This document shows, in pieces, positions 7,640 through 13,808 of a DNA stretch of 17,034 nucleotides. The notes beneath the pieces were generated by a model. The model did not search any database, was not told where the DNA came from, and saw only the letters and a program-made list of their open reading frames with translations. Made by a program: the position numbers and the translations under genes. Source of the stretch: Elusimicrobia bacterium RIFCSPLOWO2_01_FULL_59_12 (GTDB taxonomy: Bacteria; Elusimicrobiota; Elusimicrobia; 2-01-FULL-59-12); contig MGUR01000057.1 in assembly GCA_001800075.1 (NCBI GenBank), forward strand, positions 42,622 to 59,655, given 5' to 3'. The number at the start of each line of letters is the position of its first letter. Positions within the stretch are counted from its first letter, which is position 1.

Positions 7640-8548
7640 TCATTCTCCCAGCCGTTTGAGCGTCTGAGCGACGGAGGTTTCGTCGCGGTAGAGTTCCGTG
7701 AGATAAATGCCGTCTTGAACGGAGACGACGATCGCCTCGGCAATCATCCGAGAGAGCATTTCGGCCATGGTCTTCGGCTCGACTCCCAACAATTCGATGC
7801 TTTTGCGGATGAGCGCCTCTTGCGGCAAGAGCGTGTGGCCGCCCGACCAGGCGGACTCCCGCAGAACATGCAGGAGTCCCGCCTTAACACGCGGATAGCC
7901 GTCCGGCGCGAACTTGAGCCGGGCGGCAATCCTATCGGCGACGGCAAACCCGACGCCGTCTATTTCCTCGATCAACGCATACGGGTTCTCCCGGATGATC
8001 TCCGGCGCCCGGGTACTCCAGAGCTCGACCACGGCGTTCCGCTGCCTGGGCGAAAGCGCCTCGCCCACGACGTCGTTTAACGCGAGCTCCAGCCTCTCAT
8101 GGTCTTCCATTGCGCGGAGCATGGATGAGATCTCGTTTGCGCGCGCCGGCGTTATCCCGTCGATTTCGCGTGCGACGCGCTCGGGATCCGTTTTGAGAAC
8201 AGAGAGAGACTCGACGCCGAAAGCTTCCACGATCCGCTTCGAAACCTCCGGCCCGACCCACTTCGCGTTCTGTTGGAGATAGACCCGAATCGCATCGACC
8301 GTCGTGGGATAAGAACGCTTATATCCCGAAAAGTGGAAGGTGTCGCCCCAGCGGGGGCTGCGCACCCACCTTCCCCGGAAGTTGTGCCGGAGCCCGGTTT
8401 GCGGAATCGGCATAAGCCCCTTGATCGAGGTACCGTCTTCCAGACGACCGATCATGAAATCGTCCTTCTGGAAACGGATTTCGGACAGCACGCCTTCGAT
8501 TTCGACGTCGGGCGACCGGCCGGTCGATGAGAATCTTCTGCCCGCCAC
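7640..8548 (-). CDS. recD2: RecD2 helicase, N-terminal accessory half
   Basis: A 302-aa protein matching the N-terminal part of RecD2. It has a small OB-like region (IEGVLSEIRFQ...IGRLEDG), a tandem helix-hairpin-helix area (WVGPEVSKRIVEAFG; EIDGITPARANEI), the conserved ENPYALIEEIDGVGFAVADRIA at about 188-209, and the GH-x-LLPQEAL segment followed by GIYLTELYRDE. No Walker motif is present. It stops with TGA exactly where normal RecD2 continues into the Walker-A domain. Both halves together give about 705 residues, close to the usual RecD2 length. The start is taken as GTG 8546-8548, in phase with and two codons after the previous stop; no clear Shine-Dalgarno sequence is seen. Probably forms a two-chain helicase with the next gene product. 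Confidence 0.88.
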   Translation of the reverse strand: MAGRRFSSTGRSPDVEIEGVLSEIRFQKDDFMIGRLEDGTSIKGLMPIPQTGLRHNFRGRWVRSPRWGDTFHFSGYKRSYPTTVDAIRVYLQQNAKWVGPEVSKRIVEAFGVESLSVLKTDPERVAREIDGITPARANEISSMLRAMEDHERLELALNDVVGEALSPRQRNAVVELWSTRAPEIIRENPYALIEEIDGVGFAVADRIAARLKFAPDGYPRVKAGLLHVLRESAWSGGHTLLPQEALIRKSIELLGVEPKTMAEMLSRMIAEAIVVSVQDGIYLTELYRDETSVAQTLKRLGE

Positions 8549-8551
8549 CGG

Positions 8552-8989
8552 TCAGAAAGCAGAGGGTTCTTTGAGGTTCTCGGGAGCCTTCTCCGCTTTC
8601 CCGGCGTTTTCGTAGCCGGCATAGGGAACGACGTTCCGCCTTTTGCTGCGTCCTTCGTCGTCCTCGTATTCTTCGGTCTCGACCGTAAGGCGGGTGACGC
8701 GGTTCTTGAGCATTTGCGGGAGAAGATCCAGCTCTCCCGTCACATCCAGACCGAGGCGCGAGCAGATGAGCTTCACCCGCTTTACGGCCGCGTCGCTGAA
8801 AACCATGTTGTCGAAAATATAGCGGCCAAGATAGGGACCTTCGGCCACTTGGAAACGCAGCTTCCACATCTCGTCGTCGTTATGGGTGCGGGTTTCTTCC
8901 ACCTCCGCGACGCGGCAAAGGTATTTGCCGTCCGGCAACGGCGAGAAGTCCTGAACATCATCGATGTGACTGAAGTCGAGCTTAGGCAT
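8552..8989 (-). CDS. DUF669 family SSB-like phage protein
   Basis: A 145-aa protein. ATG 8987-8989 follows a strong AAGGAGG five to six bases upstream and overlaps the stop of the ATPase gene by 8 bases; the 40 codons further upstream are shadow. The sequence fits DUF669: an N-terminal LDFSHIDDVQDFSPLPDGKY, then a beta-rich core (CRVAEVEE, WKLRFQVAEG, GRYIFDNMVF), and an acidic tail region (VETEEYEDDEGRSK). DUF669 proteins are encoded next to phage Sak4/RecA-like ATPases and are thought to bind single-stranded DNA or assist recombination; the pairing here is exactly that. The final residues (KEPSAF) loosely resemble an SSB-type acidic-hydrophobic tip, but that is not strong. Confidence 0.85.
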   Translation of the reverse strand: MPKLDFSHIDDVQDFSPLPDGKYLCRVAEVEETRTHNDDEMWKLRFQVAEGPYLGRYIFDNMVFSDAAVKRVKLICSRLGLDVTGELDLLPQMLKNRVTRLTVETEEYEDDEGRSKRRNVVPYAGYENAGKAEKAPENLKEPSAF

Positions 8990-9998
8990 GGCGCCCTCCT
9001 TGTGGGGTTGATTTGGAATTGAGTGAAGCGACGGCCGCTTCCAGTTTTTGGAGAATGAGAGCGGCGTTTTCGGCGGTGAGGTCTTCGAGCGTCTCGGCCC
9101 CGTAGGCACCCAGGCGTTCGGTGACTTGCTCCTCCGGCATGCCGACCTGTGCGATCAGCGCTTTAATCTTTGATTTCTGGTCGTCCGTGGAGACTGCGAC
9201 GGGCTTGGGTTTCCGGGCAAGCGACTGTTTGCCGAAAAGCGACTCGAAGAGCGGATATTTCGCTTCGAAAGGGTCCTTGGGAAGTTTATTGGACCGGTCC
9301 TTGAGCACCGCTCCCATGTGACGGCCCTTCTCGTCCACGAAGAGCCGTACGATCGTGTCGAAGAGGTAGGGCAGACTTTTTTCACCGTCGAAGGTCTCAC
9401 CCATCGCCACCATGAACGAGCCTTCTTTGTATTGCGTCTTCTGGCGGGCCGTGATGATCACGTTCATGTCGAGCGCGATCAATTTGCGGATGAGGTCCTT
9501 GAACTCGGCCTTCAGGGTCAGCCAGTCCCGAGGCTGCAGGTCATAGAACTCGAAACGGTAGCCTTTGGAGCTCTTATTGCGCTTCAGGAAGATGTCGGAC
9601 CATTTCTTCTGGAGGGCGTCCCAATAGACCGTGATGGGATCGATCACGAGCGTCCGATAGTCGTGTTTGTTGGTGAGCAACCAGTCGACCGCTTGCGACA
9701 CCTGATCGGCCGTCGTGGCTTTCAATACATCGAACTGGAAGGCCTCTCCGTAAAGGTCGCAGCCGCCTTCAAGATCGATCACGACCGGTTTGGGAAACTG
9801 GAGAGCGAGCGTCGTCTTGCCCGCACCGGAATCTCCCCACAAGAACAGCTTCAGCCGTTTCTCGACCGTTTTGGCTTTCTGAAATGGAGCGGCGCCGGGA
9901 GGGTCCTTCTTGGCGAAATCAAGATGGACCGGCTTGGGCGGTTCCTCGACGGTGACTTCTTTTGCGGTTTCATCGGGCAATACGACGTCGGTTTTCAT
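8982..9998 (-). CDS. Sak4-like RecA-fold AAA ATPase (phage recombinase)
   Basis: A 338-aa P-loop ATPase of the phage AAA_24/Sak4 type, which promotes single-strand annealing or strand exchange. After a proline/lysine-rich leader come LKLFLWGDSGAGKTT (Walker A, 54-63), PVVIDLEGGCDLYG near 72-84 and RTLVIDPITVYWD (Walker B, 116-120). A typical VIITARQKTQYKEGSFM strand-loop follows near 190. A helical C-terminal tail (KIKALIAQVGMPEEQV...LGAYG) looks like the small C-terminal domain seen on phage RecT/Sak4-associated proteins. Start ATG 9996-9998 overlaps the TGA of the zinc-finger gene (ATGA). It is directly followed by the SSB-like DUF669 gene, the normal partner arrangement. Confidence 0.9.
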   Translation of the reverse strand: MKTDVVLPDETAKEVTVEEPPKPVHLDFAKKDPPGAAPFQKAKTVEKRLKLFLWGDSGAGKTTLALQFPKPVVIDLEGGCDLYGEAFQFDVLKATTADQVSQAVDWLLTNKHDYRTLVIDPITVYWDALQKKWSDIFLKRNKSSKGYRFEFYDLQPRDWLTLKAEFKDLIRKLIALDMNVIITARQKTQYKEGSFMVAMGETFDGEKSLPYLFDTIVRLFVDEKGRHMGAVLKDRSNKLPKDPFEAKYPLFESLFGKQSLARKPKPVAVSTDDQKSKIKALIAQVGMPEEQVTERLGAYGAETLEDLTAENAALILQKLEAAVASLNSKSTPQGGRHA

Positions 9999-10258
9999 GG
10001 CGTAGGGGCCTCCTCTTGTTTGCGGGTACGAGCGCTGTTGAACTGCAGATAGCAGCGGCGTGAGCAGAAGCGCGGCGGATAGCGGACTTCTCCCACCTTC
10101 CGGGCATGGCCGCGAGCGCTGGTGAATTCAGCGCCGCAGGTTCGGCAGACGAAAATCTTCGACACGCGCGTTTTGGACTGGAGAAAATCGCTCGGCAACT
10201 TGAAGGTGAGATACACCGTGCCGTCTTCTTTGGTTTCGCAGGCGATCGGCTGGATCAT
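9995..10258 (-). CDS. Small zinc-finger protein (87 aa)
   Basis: Starts at ATG 10256-10258, overlapping the TGA of the nuclease gene (ATGA), and its own TGA overlaps the ATG of the ATPase gene, so it is translated as part of the chain. It has two CxxC-type pairs, CRTCGAEF at about residues 38-45 and CSRRCYLQF near 65-73. This is the classic four-cysteine ribbon or treble-clef pattern seen in small phage DNA-binding proteins. The N-terminus (DGTVYLTFKLPSDF) is a short beta hairpin-like stretch. Role unknown; the position between a nuclease and a recombinase suggests a DNA-binding helper. Confidence 0.75.
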   Translation of the reverse strand: MIQPIACETKEDGTVYLTFKLPSDFLQSKTRVSKIFVCRTCGAEFTSARGHARKVGEVRYPPRFCSRRCYLQFNSARTRKQEEAPTP

Positions 10259-11043
10259 GTGGCCTTCCCTTTCCCCATGCACTGCGACCAATAGCCGCAG
10301 CGGGCGGGAGAACAATGCCAGCCGTTCGGGTTGGGGTAGAAAATCCCGCTCTGCATGGCTTTGGCGACATGTTCAATCAGATCCAGAATGAAGCGACCGT
10401 TCTCGTTCGTTCGGGTGGTGAAGATCTGAACGGGTTTGGGGCGAAGATTCTTGATGACGGCGTCCAGGCGCAGACCCTTTTCGATCCTCCCTTGGGAGAC
10501 GCGGTAGCCGAGGCTGTAGATGCTGAGCTGAATATCCTTGTCGACGTCGGCCTGGTTCGGGGTCTTGCCGTAGGCTTTGTTGTCGGCGATCACGCCGTCT
10601 TTGTCGACCAGATCCCAGACGCCGACCAGGTCGTAGGGAAAATCATCGCCGAGGCTTATGACGAACTTCTCTTCCACGAGGAGCGGCCGGACTTTGGGAG
10701 CGATCAGCGCATGGTGCGCGGTCGTGATGGCCACGCCCTCGTCTTTGAGTTCGCCGGGATCCTCATTGGACTCGAAAGCGATCTCTTCGGTCTTCAAGGT
10801 CTGGTCGTATTCCTCAGCGAAAAACTCCCTCATGTCGTTTAAAGGGAGGTCCTTCTCGCTGGTCGTCTTCTGGCGATAGTTTTGCTCGACCGTCTTGTGC
10901 CAGACTTTGCTTTGCATCATGGCGCCCGTGGGCGGCCGCTTTTTACCTTCGATGTAGCGATAATAGAACTGTCGCGGGCAACGCAGGAACATCGAGATCT
11001 GCGTCGCGCTTAAATGTTTCTTCTCAGGATTTGCTGTTTCCAT
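10255..11043 (-). CDS. Cas4/RecB-like PD-(D/E)XK nuclease with candidate Fe-S cysteines
   Basis: A 262-aa exonuclease-like protein. It opens with the family motif LSATQISMFLRCPRQFYYRYI (C22). The nuclease core shows an acidic LLVEEKF near 121-127, GVWDLVD at 141-147, the D-x-K motif IADNKAY (D154, K156) and QLSIYSLGY (Q172, Y176). Three C-terminal cysteines, C244, C249 and C255, together with C22 match the one-plus-three arrangement that holds a 4Fe-4S cluster in Cas4, AddB and related enzymes. No cas1/cas2 or CRISPR array is in the window, so a phage end-resection role is more likely than adaptation. ATG 11041-11043 overlaps the end of the upstream gene by 20 bases. Confidence 0.88.
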   Translation of the reverse strand: METANPEKKHLSATQISMFLRCPRQFYYRYIEGKKRPPTGAMMQSKVWHKTVEQNYRQKTTSEKDLPLNDMREFFAEEYDQTLKTEEIAFESNEDPGELKDEGVAITTAHHALIAPKVRPLLVEEKFVISLGDDFPYDLVGVWDLVDKDGVIADNKAYGKTPNQADVDKDIQLSIYSLGYRVSQGRIEKGLRLDAVIKNLRPKPVQIFTTRTNENGRFILDLIEHVAKAMQSGIFYPNPNGWHCSPARCGYWSQCMGKGKAT

Positions 11044-11326
11044 GATCCTCGGGTTCCTTTTCCTCGACTCGCTCCACCTTGAAACCTTCTTCGCCGAACT
11101 TTCGGGTCGCCAAGGACGTAAAGAGCTGAGCGATGTGCTGCCCGACCTCGGTCGCCTTGTCGATCACGCAGACCTTCTTGCGGCGGTCGAAGTAAAAGGA
11201 GGCGTCGAGCCGGACTTTGGCTTTGCCGAAGACGCTTTCCGCGTTGAAGACCGCCCAAAAAAGCGAGTCTTCGATCTCGCGGGCAAGAATGTCGTCTTTG
11301 AAACTGAAGCGGTAAACACCATCCAT
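11024..11326 (-). CDS. Hypothetical phage protein (100 aa), first gene of the overlapping replication operon
   Basis: Starts at ATG 11324-11326 with GGTGGAGG six bases upstream; the frame is open further but that part is shadow of the sigma-like gene. The product is a small soluble alpha/beta protein (GVYRFSFKDDILAREIEDSLFWAVFNAES, then VRLDASFYFDRRKKVCVIDKATEVG) with a charged tail. No family is recognised. It leads the chain of overlapping genes and follows the sigma-like gene by 62 bases. The context suggests a replication or recombination accessory role. Confidence 0.72.
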   Translation of the reverse strand: MDGVYRFSFKDDILAREIEDSLFWAVFNAESVFGKAKVRLDASFYFDRRKKVCVIDKATEVGQHIAQLFTSLATRKFGEEGFKVERVEEKEPEDHGNSKS

Positions 11327-11388
11327 GCTGAGCCTCCACCCTAAACAAACGGGATATTTCCGGAAGTTGACGCACCTTTCTTGGAATC

Positions 11389-11985
11389 TCAGATGTAATC
11401 GCCCAGACCCCTCCGGTAAAAGATCCTCCTTAGGCGATCGATTTCCCGGTTCAAGGTTGTGCGTTTCATGCGAAGCGCCTTGGCGGTTTCGCTGACGTTG
11501 TGTCCGGCCCAAAGGAGGGAAAGAATTCTTTTCTGGAAGGTGGTCAGCTTCCGTACCACCAAACCGACGGCGATCCGCGTTTCCTCTTCTAAGGCGAACG
11601 GTTTGCGGCCGATGCGCCCCAATCCTTTTTCTTCATGAAGGAAGCTTTCTTGGGTGAGAATGCTTTCATCCGGCGCGGCGTCGACATGCCTCTCAATCGA
11701 CTCGCTGACGCTCCGCACTTTTCTCTTGTCGGATTGCGCGGCGTCGATGAGATCGCGGATCCGGTTGTCGAGAATCCGACTGAGCGTCGTGCGTTCCGAA
11801 GCCGTTGATCGTTCCCAGCCGGCTTGAGCGCCGCGACTGAGGTGAATATGAAGCAGAAGTTCCTGTTTGATGTCCGGACGGTCGCCCTCCGTGAACCCGT
11901 ATTTCCCGATCAACCCTCTCGCCTTTCCTTCCGCCAGCTCGACTTCCCATTTCTCGAACGCCTCAACTTTCTTCCGTTGGAGCAT
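11389..11985 (-). CDS. Sigma-70-like / HTH transcription factor
   Basis: A 198-aa protein. ATG 11983-11985 is preceded by GGAGGAGG five bases upstream. The C-terminal 50 residues form a clear sigma region-4-like helix-turn-helix (LTTFQKRILSLLWAGHNVSETAKALRMKRTTLNREIDRLRRIF, split at about 148-190): the LT-x-Q-x2-IL-x-L-x2-G...ETA pattern of sigma factors and LuxR-like regulators. Residues 36-90 (DIKQELLLHIHLS...LSRILDNRIRDLID) look like a reduced region 2. No anti-sigma gene is beside it. Phages use such proteins to redirect host RNA polymerase to middle or late promoters. It sits just downstream of a terminator with little room for its own promoter, so its expression likely depends on readthrough. 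Confidence 0.8.
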   Translation of the reverse strand: MLQRKKVEAFEKWEVELAEGKARGLIGKYGFTEGDRPDIKQELLLHIHLSRGAQAGWERSTASERTTLSRILDNRIRDLIDAAQSDKRKVRSVSESIERHVDAAPDESILTQESFLHEEKGLGRIGRKPFALEEETRIAVGLVVRKLTTFQKRILSLLWAGHNVSETAKALRMKRTTLNREIDRLRRIFYRRGLGDYI

Positions 11986-12028
11986 GATCGCCTCCTCCGG
12001 GACGCACCCGGATGGAGGGAGGGCTTTC

Positions 12029-12085
12029 GAAAAAGCAAAAGCCTAGCCGCGTCCCGGGAGTGATCCCTGGTTCGCGCGACTAGGC
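12029..12085 (-). terminator. Intrinsic terminator before the sigma-like gene
   Basis: On the minus strand an 11-bp stem (one G-U pair) forms between 12085-12075 and 12051-12041 (GCCTAGTCGCG / CGCGGCTAGGC). A second inner stem (CCAGGGA / TCCCGGG, one mismatch) lies within its loop, and it is followed by TTTTGCTTTTTC. The U-tract is interrupted, so termination may be partial. Confidence 0.65.
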
Positions 12086-12130
12086 TCTGGTCGGCACGGG
12101 CACGGAGGCTCTGGCCTACCTGTGGCTCTG

Positions 12131-12430
12131 TTAGAGTCGCTGAGGTGCGTTCTGAGAAGGCGCGGGTTCTGAGACTCTGGCCTTCGATCCGTGCAGTCCG
12201 TCGTTTTCCTCGTCTTTTTCCTGCGATGAGGACGCCGGATGTTGCACACCCCTGGGGGGCTTTAAACCGATGCGGCTGACGCAATAGACGCCCTTGCATC
12301 GTTTGCAGGGCACGATCGTGCTCCCGTGTTCCACGTACGCTCCGGAACGCTTGCCGCAGTAAGGGCAGACGGCCTCTTGGGCCCTCCCCATTCGCTCCAG
12401 CACTTCGTTTTCGGTCGGTGGTAGATTCAT
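12131..12430 (-). CDS. Small zinc-ribbon protein (99 aa) between two terminators
   Basis: Starts at ATG 12428-12430, only a few bases after the U-tract of the upstream terminator; no good ribosome binding site is visible. A second ATG at codon 14 has GGAG very close upstream and could be the start. Residues 22-50 hold two clean CxxC pairs (CPYCGKRSG and CKRCKGVYC), a four-cysteine zinc ribbon as in many phage regulatory or nucleic-acid-binding proteins. The C-terminal 45 residues are polar and low-complexity (SSSQEKDEEND...), probably disordered. Family not recognised. Being bracketed by two intrinsic terminators at the head of the early operon raises the possibility of a regulatory or antitermination role, which is inference only. 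Confidence 0.65.
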   Translation of the reverse strand: MNLPPTENEVLERMGRAQEAVCPYCGKRSGAYVEHGSTIVPCKRCKGVYCVSRIGLKPPRGVQHPASSSQEKDEENDGLHGSKARVSEPAPSQNAPQRL

Positions 12431-12435
12431 CGGGA

Positions 12436-12487
12436 CAAATAAAAAGGAGGCTGCTGCCCAAGGTTTTATCCTCAGACAACAGCCTCC
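12436..12487 (-). terminator. Intrinsic terminator downstream of the 66-aa gene
   Basis: On the minus strand GGAGGCTGTTG (12487-12477) pairs with CAGCAGCCTCC (12456-12446), an 11-bp stem with one G-U pair, and is followed at once by TTTTTATTTG. This is a textbook Rho-independent terminator. It would end most transcripts coming from the lexA promoter after the 66-aa gene. Confidence 0.85.
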
Positions 12488-12536
12488 GATGATTCGGTCA
12501 GCTGCGAACTATTCTGCTGTCGGCGCTACAAAGCCG

Positions 12537-12737
12537 CTATTCCAGCTTCAGCTTCTTCTTGATGTCGTCGGCCGAGACAGGACGCCCGTCATGGATATGC
12601 AGTGTGATGTCTCCGTACCGTAAAGTCTTCTTGCAGTATCCGATGACCTTGAGCCAATTCGTGTCGAACGAACTGCCGCCGTCCTTCACTACAAAGTCAC
12701 CGAATCGTTTGAGATCCTCGTCCTTATAGTCCTCCAT
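12537..12737 (-). CDS. Small DUF2292-like protein (66 aa)
   Basis: ATG 12735-12737 has a strong GGGGAGGAG five to six bases upstream. The C-terminal half (LRYGDITLHIHDGRPVSADD, then IKKKLKL) closely follows the DUF2292 pattern, in which a YGxVxxxIHDGRxV strand pair precedes a short basic end. Those small proteins are widespread and of unknown function. The N-terminal half is acidic and not recognised. It lies 63 bases after lexA and before a strong terminator, so it is probably co-transcribed with the repressor and expressed in the integrated state. Confidence 0.7.
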   Translation of the reverse strand: MEDYKDEDLKRFGDFVVKDGGSSFDTNWLKVIGYCKKTLRYGDITLHIHDGRPVSADDIKKKLKLE

Positions 12738-12800
12738 GTGTTGCTCCTCCCCTGCAACCCCGTCGTATCCCTGGCAGGACGATAGGCGGAATCGTCTTTT

Positions 12801-13448
12801 TCAGTTTTTCACGGCGCTGCTCCGTTGACCGGTATAAAACACGCCGATCACTTTTCCCTGGATCTGGAAATGGTCTTCCTTGTGCACCCGGCGCGGGTCG
12901 TACTTCGCATTGGCCGGCACAAGATAAACGTCGCCGTGCTTCGGCTTGTAGTATTTGACCGTCGCCTCCTCATTTAAAAGAGCCACGACGATATCGCCGG
13001 GATCGGCCGCCTGTTGGCGGGAGACGATCAGGATGTCCCCGTTATGGATGCCGGCATCTTCCATGCTGTCGCCTTTGACACGCAGGCAGAACCCTTCGCG
13101 CCCCTTCGTGATGGCGCGATCAACGCTGATGTAGCGCTCGATGTGCTGAACGGCCGCAATCGGCACCCCCGCCGCGATATGCCCCAGGAGAGGGAAGCTG
13201 AAGGGGCTCATGGGATCGATGGTTTCTTCCGTTTCGGGGTTGGCCAGGGAAAGGCCGCGCGCTCGACGGTCTCCACGTTTAAGGAAACCTTTTTTAACCA
13301 GGGCATCGAGCATGTTGCCTACGGATCCAATGGAGGAGATTTTCAGGTGGTCACGTATTTCGCGCAGCGTCGGAGGAACGCCCTCTCTGGCGAGAGTGCG
13401 GCGGATGAAATCCAGAATCTGTTGCTGTCTTTTCGAGAGCGTGCGCAT
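12801..13448 (-). CDS. lexA: LexA-type self-cleaving repressor
   Basis: A 215-aa LexA homologue. The N-terminal winged helix is clear (LSKRQQQILDFI at 4-15, then GVPPTLREIRDHLKISSIGSV). The S24 peptidase domain has the cleavage site A93-G94 (LGHIAAGVP), nucleophile S128 (KGDSME) and general-base K165 (EEATVKYY). Spacing matches E. coli LexA (A84-G85, S119, K156) shifted by nine. It should bind DNA as a dimer and cleave itself when RecA is activated by damage. Beside the integrase and divergent from it, this copy most likely serves as the element's lysogeny repressor rather than as the host's SOS repressor, although the latter cannot be excluded. ATG 13446-13448 has only a weak GGA upstream. 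Confidence 0.93.
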   Translation of the reverse strand: MRTLSKRQQQILDFIRRTLAREGVPPTLREIRDHLKISSIGSVGNMLDALVKKGFLKRGDRRARGLSLANPETEETIDPMSPFSFPLLGHIAAGVPIAAVQHIERYISVDRAITKGREGFCLRVKGDSMEDAGIHNGDILIVSRQQAADPGDIVVALLNEEATVKYYKPKHGDVYLVPANAKYDPRRVHKEDHFQIQGKVIGVFYTGQRSSAVKN

Positions 13449-13491
13449 GGTTTATTCCGACTGAACAAAGTGTGATGCGATGAACCTTAGA

Positions 13492-13520
13492 ACTATAGTA
13501 ATGATTACTATATCTGTCAA
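13492..13520 (-). promoter_or_regulatory. Sigma-70 promoter of the lexA operon
   Basis: On the minus strand TTGACA (13520-13515, perfect -35) is followed after exactly 17 bases by TATAGT (13497-13492, one mismatch to the -10 consensus). Transcription would begin near 13485, leaving a leader of about 37 bases before the lexA ATG. Confidence 0.8.
13494..13512. promoter_or_regulatory. 19-bp palindrome, likely LexA operator
   Basis: TATAGTAATGATTACTATA is a perfect palindrome around a central base. It covers the spacer and most of the -10 of the lexA promoter, the expected place for an autorepressor site. It is related to, but not the same as, the TTAG-N6-TACTA type of LexA box described in Xanthomonadales. 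It could also silence a weak plus-strand promoter (TATATC at 13509-13514) toward the integrase. I found no second copy in the window. Confidence 0.7.
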
Positions 13521-13601
13521 TCTCGGCCGCCTCGACGGATAGCGAGAAAATCTCCGAAGGCACGCGTCAATTTGCCGAAAAATCCCGTTTATTTAGGATG
13601 A

Positions 13602-13808
13602 ATGGACGAAGACGATTATTATGGCGAGCCTGAGGACATGACGCCTATGGAGCGCCGCAAGCGAATCGTTCAATTACTTGCGACGGCTTGTCTCCGATTA
13701 TTGGCCGAGCGCTCGGCACAAGCTCCGGCATGCCCCGTATCGATTGAAAACGGCGATCTTTCCCTTGAGCTCTCGGCGGAAGGGAAGGTAATGTGTCCAA
13801 TGCCATGA
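13602..13808 (+). CDS. Small hypothetical protein upstream of the recombinase (68 aa)
   Basis: ATG 13602-13604 is preceded by AGGATGA. The TGA lies 16 bases inside the recombinase gene, so the two are likely co-translated. The sequence begins acidic (MDEDDYYGEPEDMTPMERRK), continues with a helix (IVQLLATACLRLLAERSAQ) and ends in a polar tail. Family not recognised. The pairing of a short helical protein with a large serine recombinase suggests a partner role, for example a directionality or regulatory factor, but there is no direct evidence. Confidence 0.6.
   Translation: MDEDDYYGEPEDMTPMERRKRIVQLLATACLRLLAERSAQAPACPVSIENGDLSLELSAEGKVMCPMP

Noticed and set aside
6431..8548. Alternative genetic code (TGA as sense) to explain the RecD2 split
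   Set aside because: TGA is used as a normal stop by many genes in the window, including the primase, lexA-side overlaps and the ATGA junctions, so a recoded TGA is not supported globally.
10255..11043. Possible Cas4 of a CRISPR system
   Set aside because: No cas1, cas2, effector or repeat-spacer array is in the window, and the neighbours are phage recombination genes.
12778..12801. Plus-strand hairpin GACGAT/ATCGTC followed by five T residues
   Set aside because: Only a 6-bp stem, and no plus-strand gene or promoter would feed it; it might limit antisense transcription into lexA but the support is too thin.
13470..13601. Plus-strand promoter for the integrase operon
   Set aside because: TATATC at 13509 has only a weak -35 (TTAGAA), and TTGCCG/TAGGAT lies too close to the start codon; no convincing promoter could be set.
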